From positions 35,536 to 99,535 of the forward strand of contig JALEGX010000138.1 of NCBI GenBank assembly GCA_022763485.1: a stretch of DNA of 64,000 nt, given 5' to 3'. Every line of letters starts with the position of its first letter. Within the stretch, counting starts at the first letter, position 1. The position numbers and the translations under genes were made by a program. Below the pieces are notes generated by a model. The model was not told the origin of the DNA. It did no database searches and worked only from the letters and a program-made list of their open reading frames with translations. This DNA is from Paracoccaceae bacterium. GTDB taxonomy: Bacteria; Pseudomonadota; Alphaproteobacteria; Rhodobacterales; Rhodobacteraceae. This document shows, piece after piece, positions 1-8,289 of this stretch.

Positions 1-604
1 TGAACGGGGCACGGCTGTTTTCGTCGTCATTTCCAACAAACCTGTGGTTGGCGAAATCTTCGGGCCCTTTGGGAATCCCATGCGCGTCCACATAGGCCTG
101 GCTGGCATAGAGCCCCACCTCTTGCGCCATGAAGGGCTGCACCACGTTGTCCGGTTGATTTGGCGCTGCACCGGCGCGGATTGCCACATGCGCTTCGCCA
201 TATTCCAGCCGGAAGACCCTGTCGCCGGTCAGGTAACGCACGATCAGGCCGGGATGTGCCTCCTGAAATTCTGTCAGAACTGGCACGATCATCGGCGCCT
301 GCGAAGCCAGGGATGTCACCACCAGCTCACCCGAGACATCGTCCCCCTGCCCTTTCAACCGGCCAACCAACTGGCTGAACTGGTCGTCCGTCGCCTGCGC
401 CACCCGCAACAGGTCAAGCCCCGCTTCGGTCGGGGTATAGCCGCGCGCATGCCGCTGAAACAGCTTGACCGCCAAACGTCCCTCCAGCGCGTCGATATGG
501 CGAATGACTGTTGCGTGATGAACGCCCAGCACCTCGGCCGCGCCGCTGACAGTGCCCATCCGGGCGACCTGATACGCTGTCCGCACTTCGTCCCAGTTTT
601 CCAT
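1..604 (-). CDS. LysR-family transcriptional regulator (partial, C-terminus beyond window)
   Basis: DNA-binding regulator with an N-terminal LysR winged helix-turn-helix; the protein opens MENWDEVRTAYQVARMGTVS and continues with the typical AAEVLGVHHATVIRHIDALE recognition helix. Residues from about 90 on are the start of the effector-binding domain (GELVVTSLASQ, IVPVLTEFQEAHPGL). The frame is open to base 1, so about 100 residues are missing. It is divergent from azoR across a 127-bp AT-rich gap, the usual layout for a LysR regulator acting on its neighbour. The effector cannot be told from sequence. Confidence 0.88.
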   Translation of the reverse strand, partial: MENWDEVRTAYQVARMGTVSGAAEVLGVHHATVIRHIDALEGRLAVKLFQRHARGYTPTEAGLDLLRVAQATDDQFSQLVGRLKGQGDDVSGELVVTSLASQAPMIVPVLTEFQEAHPGLIVRYLTGDRVFRLEYGEAHVAIRAGAAPNQPDNVVQPFMAQEVGLYASQAYVDAHGIPKGPEDFANHRFVGNDDENSRAPF

Positions 605-659
605 GTTCACCCTCTATCGCTCAGCCCATGTAAGCAAATCTGCACATTCAATGTTTGAT

Positions 660-698
660 TTCAACAATTGTGTTCAAAATTGCAATTGTCAATTTGAA
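660..698. promoter_or_regulatory. Candidate LysR operator between lysR and azoR
   Basis: An AT-rich stretch, unlike the GC-rich flanks, runs from TTCAA to TTGAA and contains two copies of the self-complementary CAATTG, at 665-670 and 683-688. Its place midway between the divergent lysR and azoR starts fits a shared operator/promoter. Function is inferred from position and symmetry only. Confidence 0.4.
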
Positions 699-731
699 GC
701 GTGACAGCTCGTACAAAAAGGACTCCCCAAG

Positions 732-1313
732 ATGTCGAAAACGCTTCTTCACATTGACGCCTCCGCCCGCACCGAAGGTTCGACCACCCGTTCGCTTTCC
801 GCCTCTGTTGTCGAGCGGCTGACCCCGACCAGGACCATCCGCCGCGATCTGGCCTCCCCTCTGCCGCTGATCGACGAAGCCTGGGTCGGCGCAAACTTCA
901 CCCCAGCCGATCAGCGCGATACGGTTCAGCAGGACATCCTCGCGCTTTCGGATCAGCTGGTGCAGGAACTGGTTGAGGCGGACACCATCGTGATCGGCGC
1001 ACCGGTCTACAATTTCTCGGTGCCCGCGTCGCTGAAGGCCTGGATCGACCTTGTGGCCCGTGCCGGTCTGACCTTCTCTTACACCGAAACCGGTCCCAAG
1101 GGCCTGTTGGAAGGCAAGCGCGCCATCGTGGTTCTGGCCTCCGGCGGCACCCCTATCGGGTCAGAGGTGGATTTTGCGTCCGGCTATATTACCCATGTTC
1201 TGGGCTTCCTGGGCATCACCGATGTTCAAGTGATCGCCGCAGACAGCATGGCCGTGGATCCCGATGCCGCCGTGGCCAAAGCCGAAACCGCAATCACGCA
1301 ATTGGCGGCCTGA
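732..1313 (+). CDS. azoR: FMN-dependent NADH-azoreductase
   Basis: 193 residues, the normal AzoR/AcpD length. This flavodoxin-fold quinone/azo reductase reduces quinones and azo bonds by two-electron transfer from NADH through FMN. The N-terminus LLHIDASARTEGSTTRSLS is the phosphate-binding loop and GAPVYNFSVPASLKAWID at about residues 92-109 is the family FMN-binding signature. The start is supported by AAAAAGGA 7-8 nt upstream. Divergent from a LysR regulator, suggesting electrophile- or quinone-responsive control; this last point is inference. Confidence 0.93.
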   Translation: MSKTLLHIDASARTEGSTTRSLSASVVERLTPTRTIRRDLASPLPLIDEAWVGANFTPADQRDTVQQDILALSDQLVQELVEADTIVIGAPVYNFSVPASLKAWIDLVARAGLTFSYTETGPKGLLEGKRAIVVLASGGTPIGSEVDFASGYITHVLGFLGITDVQVIAADSMAVDPDAAVAKAETAITQLAA

Positions 1314-1355
1314 TCAGCACGCTTGGTGCGCCGGACCTTCGGCGCACCCAAACAC

Positions 1356-1892
1356 TCAGGCTTGCTCGATCCATTCAACAGAGCAGCCGATCTTGCCCCA
1401 GAAGACCTGAACATCATCCCGCGCGATCGCCACGGTGCGATCGTTGACCAGCGGGTGCATATAGACCACGTCGGCATCGCGAAACGCAGGATCCATGAAG
1501 AAGCGTACCCCCTGGTTGACGCCGGTGATCATGGCAAGCGGGCTGACCGCACCGGGCCGGATCCCCAGGTTTTCCAGCAGCCGATCCGGCGATCCGAACG
1601 ACAGGTTGCCAACCCCAAGCAAGGCGCCCAGCGCCTTCAGGTCGATGTCCCGGTCTTGCTGCAAGGTTACCAGATAATTCCGCTTCTTCTTGTCCCGCAG
1701 GTACAGGTTCTTGATCCGCAGCGCGTTTTCGCCCGGAACCATGAACTGATCCTCAACCGCCTTGCTGTCTTCGACCGTTCGCAAAGGGACATGCTCATGC
1801 AGCTTGTAACCGATGCCCCAGGCGTCCAGCTGCGCCAGCAGCGCATCTGACGAAACCGGCAGGCTGTCCTGATATGTTGAGGAGGCGTCCAT
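1356..1892 (-). CDS. Prolyl-tRNA editing protein, ProX/YbaK family
   Basis: 178 residues of the prolyl-tRNA synthetase-associated (YbaK/ProX) domain, a free-standing enzyme that hydrolyses tRNA-Pro mischarged with alanine or cysteine. Recognised from LRTVEDSKAVEDQFMVPGE, the KNLYLRDKKKRNYLV strand and the GSPDRLLENLGIRPGAVSPL segment with the conserved GxxPGxVSPL loop. The longer frame from 1958 adds 22 unrelated residues, so I take the ATG at 1892 (MDASSTYQDS), which has GGGAAGAA upstream. Convergent with azoR. Confidence 0.88.
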   Translation of the reverse strand: MDASSTYQDSLPVSSDALLAQLDAWGIGYKLHEHVPLRTVEDSKAVEDQFMVPGENALRIKNLYLRDKKKRNYLVTLQQDRDIDLKALGALLGVGNLSFGSPDRLLENLGIRPGAVSPLAMITGVNQGVRFFMDPAFRDADVVYMHPLVNDRTVAIARDDVQVFWGKIGCSVEWIEQA

Positions 1893-2070
1893 TGGTTCTT
1901 CCCATTCGTATTTGCTGTAGGGCTTCTGCCTACCCCACCGGAAAAATGCAATGTGCACAGCCTATTCTGCTGGAATGCCACTCAAAAATGACATGGAAAG
2001 CGCTTAACTTGGCCTTGTAAAGAAGGCCGCGCACCGGCCACACCCAGTCTCCGCAAAGAAAGCCTTCAAC

Positions 2071-3345
2071 ATGGACGCCTCGCCCCTTTCCGCCCCCCTG
2101 ACACTGCCCTGCGGCGCGCAGCTGGCCAATCGAATCGGCAAAAGCGCCATGACCGAAGCGCTGGCGGATCGCCTGGACCGCCCGACGCAGGCGCATGAGA
2201 ACCTCTACCGGCGCTGGTCCGCAGGCGGGCTTGCGCTGCAGATCACCGGCAATGTGATGGTGGACCGTCGGTATCTGGAACGTCCCGGCAATGTCGTTGT
2301 CGAAGACGAAAGGGACCTTGCCGAGCTCACCGCGTGGGCCAAAGCATCCCAAGCAGGTGGCAGCAAGGTCTGGATGCAGATCAGCCATCCCGGGCGACAA
2401 TGCCCGATCAACGTTGCCCGCAGACCACTTTCGCCGTCTTCCGAAAAGCTGCAGATGCTGGGCCTGTTCGGGCGTCCGCGCGAAATGACTCAGGATGACA
2501 TCCATGACGCGATCAGACGTTACGCCGAAACTGCCCGGATCGCCCAAAAGGCCGGGTTCGACGGGGTGCAAATCCACGGGGCACATGGCTATCTGATCAG
2601 CCAGTTCCTGTCGCCCAAGACGAACCGGCGCAAAGATGACTGGGGCGGATCGCTGGACAACCGCGCCCGTTTCCTGCGCGAGGTCTATGCCGCAACCCGG
2701 CAGGCCGTTGGCCCTGATTTCCCGGTGGCAGTCAAACTGAACTCTGCCGATTTCCAGAAAGGCGGGTTCTCTCTGGCCGATTGCGTGCAGGTTGCCCAAT
2801 CGCTGGAGGCGGCAGGGATCGACCTGATTGAAATCTCCGGCGGCACCTATGAACAGATGAGCTTCGTCACCGGCACTGATGAACCACAACGGGAAAGCAC
2901 CCGCAGCCGAGAAGCCTATTTTCTGGAATACGCCCGCGAAATCCGTGCGGCCGTTGCCACGCCGATCATGGTCACCGGCGGATTTCGCAGTCGGGACGCG
3001 ATGGAAACGGCGCTGATCGAAGATGGGATCGACATGATCGGGCTGGCCCGCCCGCTCTGCGTTCACCCCGATGGGGCGGCAGACCTGATCGCGGGCCGAG
3101 TGGAGCAGATTGGCGTGGACGAAGACCAGATGACCCTGGGACGCGGATCGCTGGGTCTGAACACGCGCAATTGGCTGGCCAATCTGATCAACACGATCTC
3201 TCGCGTGGAATACTTCGGCTGGCAGATGACCCGGATGTCGCGCAATCAGGAGCCGGTCGCGGACGGGCGCGCCAACGCCCTGAGCATGTTGGTCTGGTAC
3301 CTGTCGCGCGGAACCTGGCTGGCGCTGCGACGGAAGGGGAAATAG
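2071..3345 (+). CDS. NADH:flavin oxidoreductase, old yellow enzyme family
   Basis: 424-residue TIM-barrel FMN enzyme. Diagnostic pieces are WMQISHPGRQ (about residues 109-118), the catalytic/substrate pair in GVQIHGAHGYLISQFLSP (about 168-185), the NRR..DDWGGSLDNRARF segment and GLARPL near residue 329. Reduces activated alkenes with NAD(P)H. The C-terminal 60 residues (NWLANLINTISRVEYFGWQM) form an extension seen in longer members. No Fe-S cysteine cluster is visible, so it is not the 2,4-dienoyl-CoA reductase type. The true substrate is unknown. Confidence 0.9.
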   Translation: MDASPLSAPLTLPCGAQLANRIGKSAMTEALADRLDRPTQAHENLYRRWSAGGLALQITGNVMVDRRYLERPGNVVVEDERDLAELTAWAKASQAGGSKVWMQISHPGRQCPINVARRPLSPSSEKLQMLGLFGRPREMTQDDIHDAIRRYAETARIAQKAGFDGVQIHGAHGYLISQFLSPKTNRRKDDWGGSLDNRARFLREVYAATRQAVGPDFPVAVKLNSADFQKGGFSLADCVQVAQSLEAAGIDLIEISGGTYEQMSFVTGTDEPQRESTRSREAYFLEYAREIRAAVATPIMVTGGFRSRDAMETALIEDGIDMIGLARPLCVHPDGAADLIAGRVEQIGVDEDQMTLGRGSLGLNTRNWLANLINTISRVEYFGWQMTRMSRNQEPVADGRANALSMLVWYLSRGTWLALRRKGK

Positions 3346-3753
3346 AACAGCACCCGCAATCAGGTCGCTCACGCAGGCCGCTTAGTCCCAAAGAGCTGGC
3401 CCAGTCGCTCCTGTGGTCCCAAAGCACCCCGCTAACACCATGAGGCCAAGCGATCCCCAATCCGGCGACAGATGAGGGGAACGCCATGTCGCAGCAGGCC
3501 CCCTGACAGGCCGCTATGCTTGACTCTGCCCCCCAATGGGCGTAACGGCTGGTGGCAATATCCGGAAGTGCGACATCTTCCGGTCCCTTGTTGACACAAG
3601 GGATCGCCCTCCACCAGCGTGTTACGCCCGTGGGGGCAAAACTGTTTGGGATGTTCCGATCGCGATGAATCGCGCAAGGGCATTTGAGTATCGAACCGGC
3701 GGTGCCTAGATTGGCCCCGTCAGACCTGATGAACGGCGAAGGAGGCCGAAGGC
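3346..3753. other. Gene-free 408-nt gap upstream of ffh
   Basis: No credible reading frame: the short frames here are shadows of the reductase or lack family features. The left part (3346-3526) shows only a repeated GTCCCAAAG. The right part holds a long inverted-repeat element at 3527-3638, a short CGCGAT/ATCGCG hairpin at about 3661-3674, and the ffh ribosome binding site GGAGG at about 3741. Confidence 0.7.
3527..3638. ncRNA. Candidate structured RNA / palindromic element upstream of ffh
   Basis: The element folds as one long stem capped by two side-by-side hairpins. Stem: 3527-3533 with 3632-3638 (7 bp), 3538-3546 with 3621-3629 (9 bp), 3548-3555 with 3611-3618 (8 bp), all Watson-Crick. 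Hairpin A: CCGGAAG 3562-3568 with CTTCCGG 3577-3583. Hairpin B: CCCTTGT 3585-3591 with ACAAGGG 3596-3602, loop TGAC. It is not recognisable as SRP RNA (no conserved domain IV) or 6S RNA (no open bubble). It may be an sRNA, a 5' element of ffh or a mobile palindrome; the strand is undecided. Confidence 0.5.
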
Positions 3754-5277
3754 ATGTTTGAAAATCTATCCGAACGCCTTTCCGGCGTCTTTGACCGCCT
3801 GACCAAACAGGGCGCCCTGTCCGAGGAAGACGTCAAGACCGCCCTGCGCGAAGTCCGCGTTGCCCTGCTGGAGGCCGACGTTTCGCTGCCGGTTGCCCGT
3901 GACTTCATCAAGAAGGTCCAGGAGCAGGCCACCGGGCAAGCCGTCACCAAGTCGGTCACCCCGGGTCAGCAGGTCGTCAAGATCGTGCACGACGCGCTGG
4001 TCGACACGCTGCGCGGCGACGAAGATCCCGGCAAGCTGAAGATCGACAGCCCGCCGGCCCCGATCCTGATGGTCGGTCTGCAAGGCGGTGGTAAGACCAC
4101 CACCACCGGTAAGCTGGCCAAACGCCTGAAAGAGAAAGAAGGCAAGAAGGTCCTGATGGCCTCGCTTGACGTCTATCGCCCGGCGGCGATGGATCAGCTG
4201 GCGGTTCTGGGCACCCAGATCGGCGTTGATACCCTGCCGATCGTTCCGGGACAGAAACCCGTGGACATCGCCAAGCGCGCCAAACAGCAGGCGACGCTGG
4301 GCGGCTATGACGTCTACATGCTGGACACCGCGGGCCGTCTGCAGATCGACGAAGTCCTAATGAAAGAGGTCGAAGACGTCCGCGACGTTGTTGACCCGCG
4401 CGAAACCCTGCTGGTTGTCGACGGTCTGACCGGTCAGGTCGCGGTCGAGGTGGCGCAGGAGTTTGACGCCAAGATCGGCATCTCCGGCGTGGTCCTGACC
4501 CGAATGGACGGGGACGGTCGCGGTGGTGCGGCCCTGTCGATGCGCGCCGTGACCGGCAAGCCCATTCGCTTCGTGGGCCTCGGCGAAAAGATGGACGCCG
4601 TCGAAACCTTCGAACCGGACCGGATCGCCGGCCGGATCCTGGGCATGGGCGACATCGTTGCCCTGGTTGAAAAGGCACAGGAAACCATCGAGGCCGAACA
4701 GGCCGAAAAGATGATGAAGCGCATGATGAAGGGTCATTTCAACATGAATGACCTGAAGATGCAGCTTGAACAAATGCTCAAGATGGGCGGTATGGAAGGC
4801 ATGATGTCCATGATGCCCGGCATGGGTAAAATGGCCAAACAGGTGCAGGACGCAGGCATGGACGACAAGGTCATCCTGCGCCAGATCGCGCTGATCCAGT
4901 CGATGACCAAGAAAGAGCGCGCCAACCCTGGCCTGTTGCAGGCCAGCCGCAAGAAGCGGATCGCGGCAGGGGCCGGTCAGCAGGTTTCGGACCTGAACAA
5001 GCTTCTGAAGATGCACCGTCAGATGTCCGACGTGATGAAGAAGATGGGCAAGATGGGCAAAGGCAAGATGCTGAAACAGGCCATGAAGGGCATGTTCGGC
5101 AAAGGCGGAATGCCCGATATGCCCGCTGGCATGGATCCCTCGCAGATGGACCCGAAGGCGCTGGAAGCGGCGGCCAAGGCAATGGGCGCAAAGGGTGGCC
5201 TGCCCGGCGGTCTGCCCGGTCTGGGTGGCGGCATGGGCCTGCCCGGCGGTCTGAGCGGTTTCGGCAAGAAGAAGTAA
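3754..5277 (+). CDS. ffh: Signal recognition particle protein Ffh (SRP54)
   Basis: 507 residues. SRP GTPase that binds signal peptides and SRP RNA and delivers ribosomes to FtsY at the membrane. The N domain covers about residues 1-90. The G domain has the P-loop GGGKTTTTGKLA near residue 110, DTAGR near 190 and TRMDGDGRGG near 249. The methionine-rich M domain (300-435) includes MEGMMSMMPGMGK and the RNA-binding KKERANPGLL..SRKKRIAAG helix. The tail is a low-complexity Gly/Pro/Met run ending GLSGFGKKK. GAAGGAGG precedes the ATG. It starts a gene run with three GNATs. Confidence 0.98.
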   Translation: MFENLSERLSGVFDRLTKQGALSEEDVKTALREVRVALLEADVSLPVARDFIKKVQEQATGQAVTKSVTPGQQVVKIVHDALVDTLRGDEDPGKLKIDSPPAPILMVGLQGGGKTTTTGKLAKRLKEKEGKKVLMASLDVYRPAAMDQLAVLGTQIGVDTLPIVPGQKPVDIAKRAKQQATLGGYDVYMLDTAGRLQIDEVLMKEVEDVRDVVDPRETLLVVDGLTGQVAVEVAQEFDAKIGISGVVLTRMDGDGRGGAALSMRAVTGKPIRFVGLGEKMDAVETFEPDRIAGRILGMGDIVALVEKAQETIEAEQAEKMMKRMMKGHFNMNDLKMQLEQMLKMGGMEGMMSMMPGMGKMAKQVQDAGMDDKVILRQIALIQSMTKKERANPGLLQASRKKRIAAGAGQQVSDLNKLLKMHRQMSDVMKKMGKMGKGKMLKQAMKGMFGKGGMPDMPAGMDPSQMDPKALEAAAKAMGAKGGLPGGLPGLGGGMGLPGGLSGFGKKK

Positions 5278-5278
5278 C

Positions 5279-5821
5279 GTGATCCAGATCCCCACCATAT
5301 CGACCCCGCGCCTGACGCTGCGCCCGATCGAAGCCCGCGATTTCGCGGGGTTCGCGGACTTCTACGCGTCCGACCGGTCGAAGTTCGTGGGGGGACCTGC
5401 AACGGCGGAACAGAGCTGGCGGATGCTGGCCACAGAGCTGGGCCATTGGGCCCTGCGCGGGTTCGGCCGTTGGGCCGTGGAAGAAACCGAGACCGGCAAG
5501 CTGGCGGGCATCATCGGTCCCTGGAACCCCGAAGGCTGGCCCGAACCGGAACTGGGCTGGGACCTGATGAACGGGTTCGAGGGCAAGGGCTACGCAACCG
5601 AAGCCGCATTGGCCGCGCGCGAATATGCCTATGACACGCTGGGCTGGACCACGGCGATCAGCCTTGTTGCCCCCGAAAACGCAGGATCGCGCAACGTGGC
5701 CAAGCGCATGGGTGCAACGTTTGAGGGCATGTTTGACCATGAACGTCATGGCACGCTGGAAGTCTGGCGCCACCCCTCGCCCAATGATCTGGCCGCGGGC
5801 GGGATGGAGGCCTACGCATGA
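5279..5821 (+). CDS. GNAT family N-acetyltransferase (first of three in tandem)
   Basis: 180 residues, RimJ/RimL-like (Acetyltransf_3) fold: TPRLTLRPIEARDFAGFADF at the start, ELGWDLMNGFEGKGYATEAA as the acetyl-CoA pyrophosphate-binding segment, and NAGSRNVAKRMGA near residue 140. Begins with GTG one base after the ffh stop, so it is translationally coupled to ffh. It is clearly paralogous to the next two genes (shared TxRLxLR, GxMGG/VGGP, EPELGW, EGKG and RLGA blocks). The acceptor substrate is unknown. Confidence 0.9.
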   Translation: MIQIPTISTPRLTLRPIEARDFAGFADFYASDRSKFVGGPATAEQSWRMLATELGHWALRGFGRWAVEETETGKLAGIIGPWNPEGWPEPELGWDLMNGFEGKGYATEAALAAREYAYDTLGWTTAISLVAPENAGSRNVAKRMGATFEGMFDHERHGTLEVWRHPSPNDLAAGGMEAYA

Positions 5822-6339
5822 CGACCTCCTTCACCATCCCGTCGGTCGAGACTGAGCGCCTGATCCTGCGTGCCCCCCACGCGGATGACCTGCCGCGCAT
5901 GACCGCGTTCTTCGCCACCCCGCGCAGCCATATGGTTGGCGGCCCGAAGGACGCGCTGGGATCGTGGGATTCGCTGGTCAAACGCCTGGGCCACTGGGCC
6001 CTGAACGGCTACGGCCTGTGGCACCTGACCGAAAAGGCCTCTGGCGCCTTTGTCGGCTGGGCCGGAATGATCTGTGCGCCGGGCTGGGATGAGCCGGAAC
6101 TGGGCTGGACGGTGATGGAAGAGGCCGAAGGCAAGGGCCTGGCCCATGAGGCCGCGCTGGCGGCCCGCACCTATGCCGCCCGGCATCAGGGCTTGAATGG
6201 CGTCATGAGCTATATCGCGCACGCCAATGACCGCTCGCGCGCTTTGGCAGAGCGCCTGGGCGCGACCTATGAACGCGAAGGGGAACTGCTGGGCAAATCC
6301 TGCCAGGTCTGGCGCCCCCCCGTGGTGGGAGACATCTGA
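5818..6339 (+). CDS. GNAT family N-acetyltransferase (second of three)
   Basis: 173 residues of the same RimJ/RimL-like group: SVETERLILRAPHADDLPRM, EPELGWTVMEEAEGKGLAHE as the CoA loop, and NDRSRALAERLGA. Overlaps the preceding gene by 4 nt (ATGA), so the two are translationally coupled. The three copies have diverged well beyond recent duplication; each may acetylate a different amino group. No substrate can be assigned. Confidence 0.9.
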   Translation: MTTSFTIPSVETERLILRAPHADDLPRMTAFFATPRSHMVGGPKDALGSWDSLVKRLGHWALNGYGLWHLTEKASGAFVGWAGMICAPGWDEPELGWTVMEEAEGKGLAHEAALAARTYAARHQGLNGVMSYIAHANDRSRALAERLGATYEREGELLGKSCQVWRPPVVGDI

Positions 6340-6941
6340 TGCCCAAGAACATTCCTGTCATCGAAACCAAGCGCCTGATCCTGCGCGGCCCCGAAGCCGA
6401 AGACTATCCCGACTTCAAGGCCACGTTCAGCTCGTACCGCTCGCGCTTCATGGGCGGGCCGCTGAACACCTATGAGGCCTGGATGCTCTATGCCGCCGAA
6501 ATCGGCCACTGGCAGGTGCGCGGCTATGGCATGTGGATGATCCACGACAAGATCACGGATGAGACCTATGGCATGGCGGGTGGCTGGATGCCAGCGGGCT
6601 GGCCCGAGCGCGAAATCGCCTGGATCATCTGGCCGGACAAGGCAGGCCACGGCTACGCGCTGGAGGCGACCCACGCCGCGCGGAACTATTTCTACACCCA
6701 GCTGGGCTGGGAGTCGGCGGTCAGCTACATCGACCCCAAGAACCTGGATTCCATCCGGCTGGCCGAACGGCTTGGGGCCACCAAAGACCACGACGCACAG
6801 ACCATCGACGGCAATGACGCAGTGTACCGGCACCCGACCCCGGCGCAGCTGGATCACACGCAGCTGTCGCATGGCATCGACATGGAGATCAGCCATTACG
6901 CTGACCCGCTGTTCAAACCGAAAGGATGGGCCATTGACTGA
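6339..6941 (+). CDS. GNAT family N-acetyltransferase (third of three)
   Basis: 200 residues, with IETKRLILRGPEAEDYPDF, SRFMGGPLNTYEAW, the loop region EREIAWIIWPDKAGHGYALE and DSIRLAERLGA. The CoA loop is more divergent than in the two upstream paralogues (DKAGHG in place of EGKG). Its start overlaps the previous stop by one base. A C-terminal extension of about 25 residues (MEISHYADPLFKPKGWAID) is absent from the other two. Confidence 0.88.
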   Translation: MPKNIPVIETKRLILRGPEAEDYPDFKATFSSYRSRFMGGPLNTYEAWMLYAAEIGHWQVRGYGMWMIHDKITDETYGMAGGWMPAGWPEREIAWIIWPDKAGHGYALEATHAARNYFYTQLGWESAVSYIDPKNLDSIRLAERLGATKDHDAQTIDGNDAVYRHPTPAQLDHTQLSHGIDMEISHYADPLFKPKGWAID

Positions 6942-7230
6942 CGCCGTTACCCGTGCCGCCGAGCTGTTGAAAGAGCATCGCGAAAGCATCGACCGGCTGG
7001 ACGCCATTCTTGTCTATACTCTGGGTGAGCGGTTCAAGCACACTCAGGCCGTTGGCATGCTGAAAGCCAACCACGACCTTCCCCCGTCCGATCCCACGCG
7101 CGAAGCGGCGCAGATCGCCCGGCTTGAAGACCTGGCCAAACGGGCCAACCTGGATCCCGATTTCGCCAAGGCTTTCCTGAACTTCATCATTCAGGAAGTC
7201 ATCCGACACCATAAGAAACACCAGGAATAA
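6934..7230 (+). CDS. Chorismate mutase, AroQ class
   Basis: 98-residue all-helical protein. Chorismate mutase turns chorismate into prephenate on the way to phenylalanine and tyrosine. Signature features are ELLKEHRESIDRLDAILVYTLGERF at the N-terminus (the helix with the catalytic Arg), then KHTQAVGMLKANHDLPPSDPTRE and the last helix FLNFIIQEVIRHHKK. The best start is TTG at 6934, which overlaps the GNAT stop by 8 nt; a longer frame to 6559 is a shadow of the GNAT gene. Confidence 0.88.
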   Translation: MTDAVTRAAELLKEHRESIDRLDAILVYTLGERFKHTQAVGMLKANHDLPPSDPTREAAQIARLEDLAKRANLDPDFAKAFLNFIIQEVIRHHKKHQE

Positions 7231-7269
7231 CGGGACATCCCGTACACGCCATCCAAAGGAGATAAACCC

Positions 7270-7638
7270 ATGGCAATGAAGATTCGTCTGGCCCGCGGCG
7301 GCTCAAAAAAGCGCCCCTTCTACCGCATCGTTGCTGCTGACTCGCGCATGCCGCGCGACGGCCGCTTCATCGAGAAGCTGGGCACCTACAACCCGCTGCT
7401 GCCGAAAGACAGCGAAGAGCGCGTGAAAATGGACATCGACGCCGTCAAAGCATGGCTGGACAAAGGCGCTCAGCCGACCGACCGTGTGGCCCGCATGCTG
7501 GAAGCCGCTGGCGTTCTGGAAAAGAAAGAGCGTTCGAACCCGAAGAAAGCCGTCCCGGGCAAGAAAGCTCAGGAGCGCGCTGAAGAGAAAGCTGCAAAGG
7601 CCGCTGAAGCAGCCGAAGCAGCCGCAGACGCGGAATAA
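7270..7638 (+). CDS. rpsP: 30S ribosomal protein S16
   Basis: 122 residues. Opens [20 protein letters not shown], the universal S16 N-terminus, followed by [22 protein letters not shown]. Binds 16S rRNA in the body of the small subunit. The C-terminus carries a Lys/Ala/Glu-rich extension ([17 protein letters not shown] type) common in alphaproteobacteria. AAAGGAG lies 8-9 nt before the ATG. It heads the rpsP-(bluB)-rimM-trmD block. Confidence 0.98.
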   Translation: MAMKIRLARGGSKKRPFYRIVAADSRMPRDGRFIEKLGTYNPLLPKDSEERVKMDIDAVKAWLDKGAQPTDRVARMLEAAGVLEKKERSNPKKAVPGKKAQERAEEKAAKAAEAAEAAADAE

Positions 7639-7642
7639 GAGC

Positions 7643-8284
7643 GTGGAGCTGCGGGACGCCTGCTTTTCCCAAGAGTTCCGCAGCCAGCTTGAACTGCTGA
7701 TGCGGGTCCGGCGCGATGTGCGCCGGTTCCGCACCGATCCCGTTGACGAGGCAGTGCTGTCGCGCTGCCTCGATGCGTTTCGCTTTGCCCCCTCCGTGGG
7801 GCTGAGCGAACCCTGGCGGATCCTGCGTGTCGACAGCCCGTCGGCCCGTGACGCCGCCCTGCGAAATTTCGAAGCCGCCAACGCCGAAGCGCTGAAGGGC
7901 TATTCCGGCGAACGCGCGGAAACCTATAGCCAGCTGAAACTGTCCGGCATGCGGGAAGCGCCTGTTCAATTGGCAGTCTATTGCGACGACAGCACCACCA
8001 AGGGCCAGCGCCTTGGCGCGGCTACGATGCCCGAAATGCGAAAGTATTCGGTCGTCACCGCAGTGACCCTGTTCTGGCTTGCGCTGCGCGCCGAAGGGCT
8101 GGGTCTGGGCTGGGTTTCGGTTCTGGATCCGGACCAGTTGAACCGCGATCTGGACGCACCCGAGGACTGGGCGCTGATCGGTTACTTCTGCGTCGGCCAC
8201 CCTGAAGAGCTGTCCATGACGCCAGAGCTTGAGACAAAAGGCTGGGAAACCCGGTATCCTGCGCTGCAGATGGAAACACGGTAA
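7643..8284 (+). CDS. bluB: 5,6-dimethylbenzimidazole synthase BluB
   Basis: 213-residue nitroreductase-fold enzyme that breaks down reduced FMN with oxygen to form dimethylbenzimidazole, the lower ligand of cobalamin. Recognised from [20 protein letters not shown], the [12 protein letters not shown] loop, [15 protein letters not shown] [16 protein letters not shown] and the [11 protein letters not shown] end. I take GTG at 7643, only 4 nt after the rpsP stop; the longer frame from 7484 reads through rpsP. Its place inside the rpsP-rimM-trmD block is not part of the classic operon. Confidence 0.9.
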   Translation: MELRDACFSQEFRSQLELLMRVRRDVRRFRTDPVDEAVLSRCLDAFRFAPSVGLSEPWRILRVDSPSARDAALRNFEAANAEALKGYSGERAETYSQLKLSGMREAPVQLAVYCDDSTTKGQRLGAATMPEMRKYSVVTAVTLFWLALRAEGLGLGWVSVLDPDQLNRDLDAPEDWALIGYFCVGHPEELSMTPELETKGWETRYPALQMETR

Positions 8285-8289
8285 AGACG

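Noticed and set aside
44..658. Plus-strand 204-codon frame at the window start
   Set aside because: Shadow of the partial LysR gene on the reverse strand, which has a clear HTH.
3527..3638. SRP RNA (ffs) or 6S RNA next to ffh
   Set aside because: No conserved SRP domain IV sequence and the molecule is branched; no open-complex-like bubble for 6S. Kept only as an unclassified element.
6559..6933. Long N-terminal extension of chorismate mutase
   Set aside because: This part is a frame-shifted shadow of the third GNAT gene; the enzyme family starts at the TTG at 6934.
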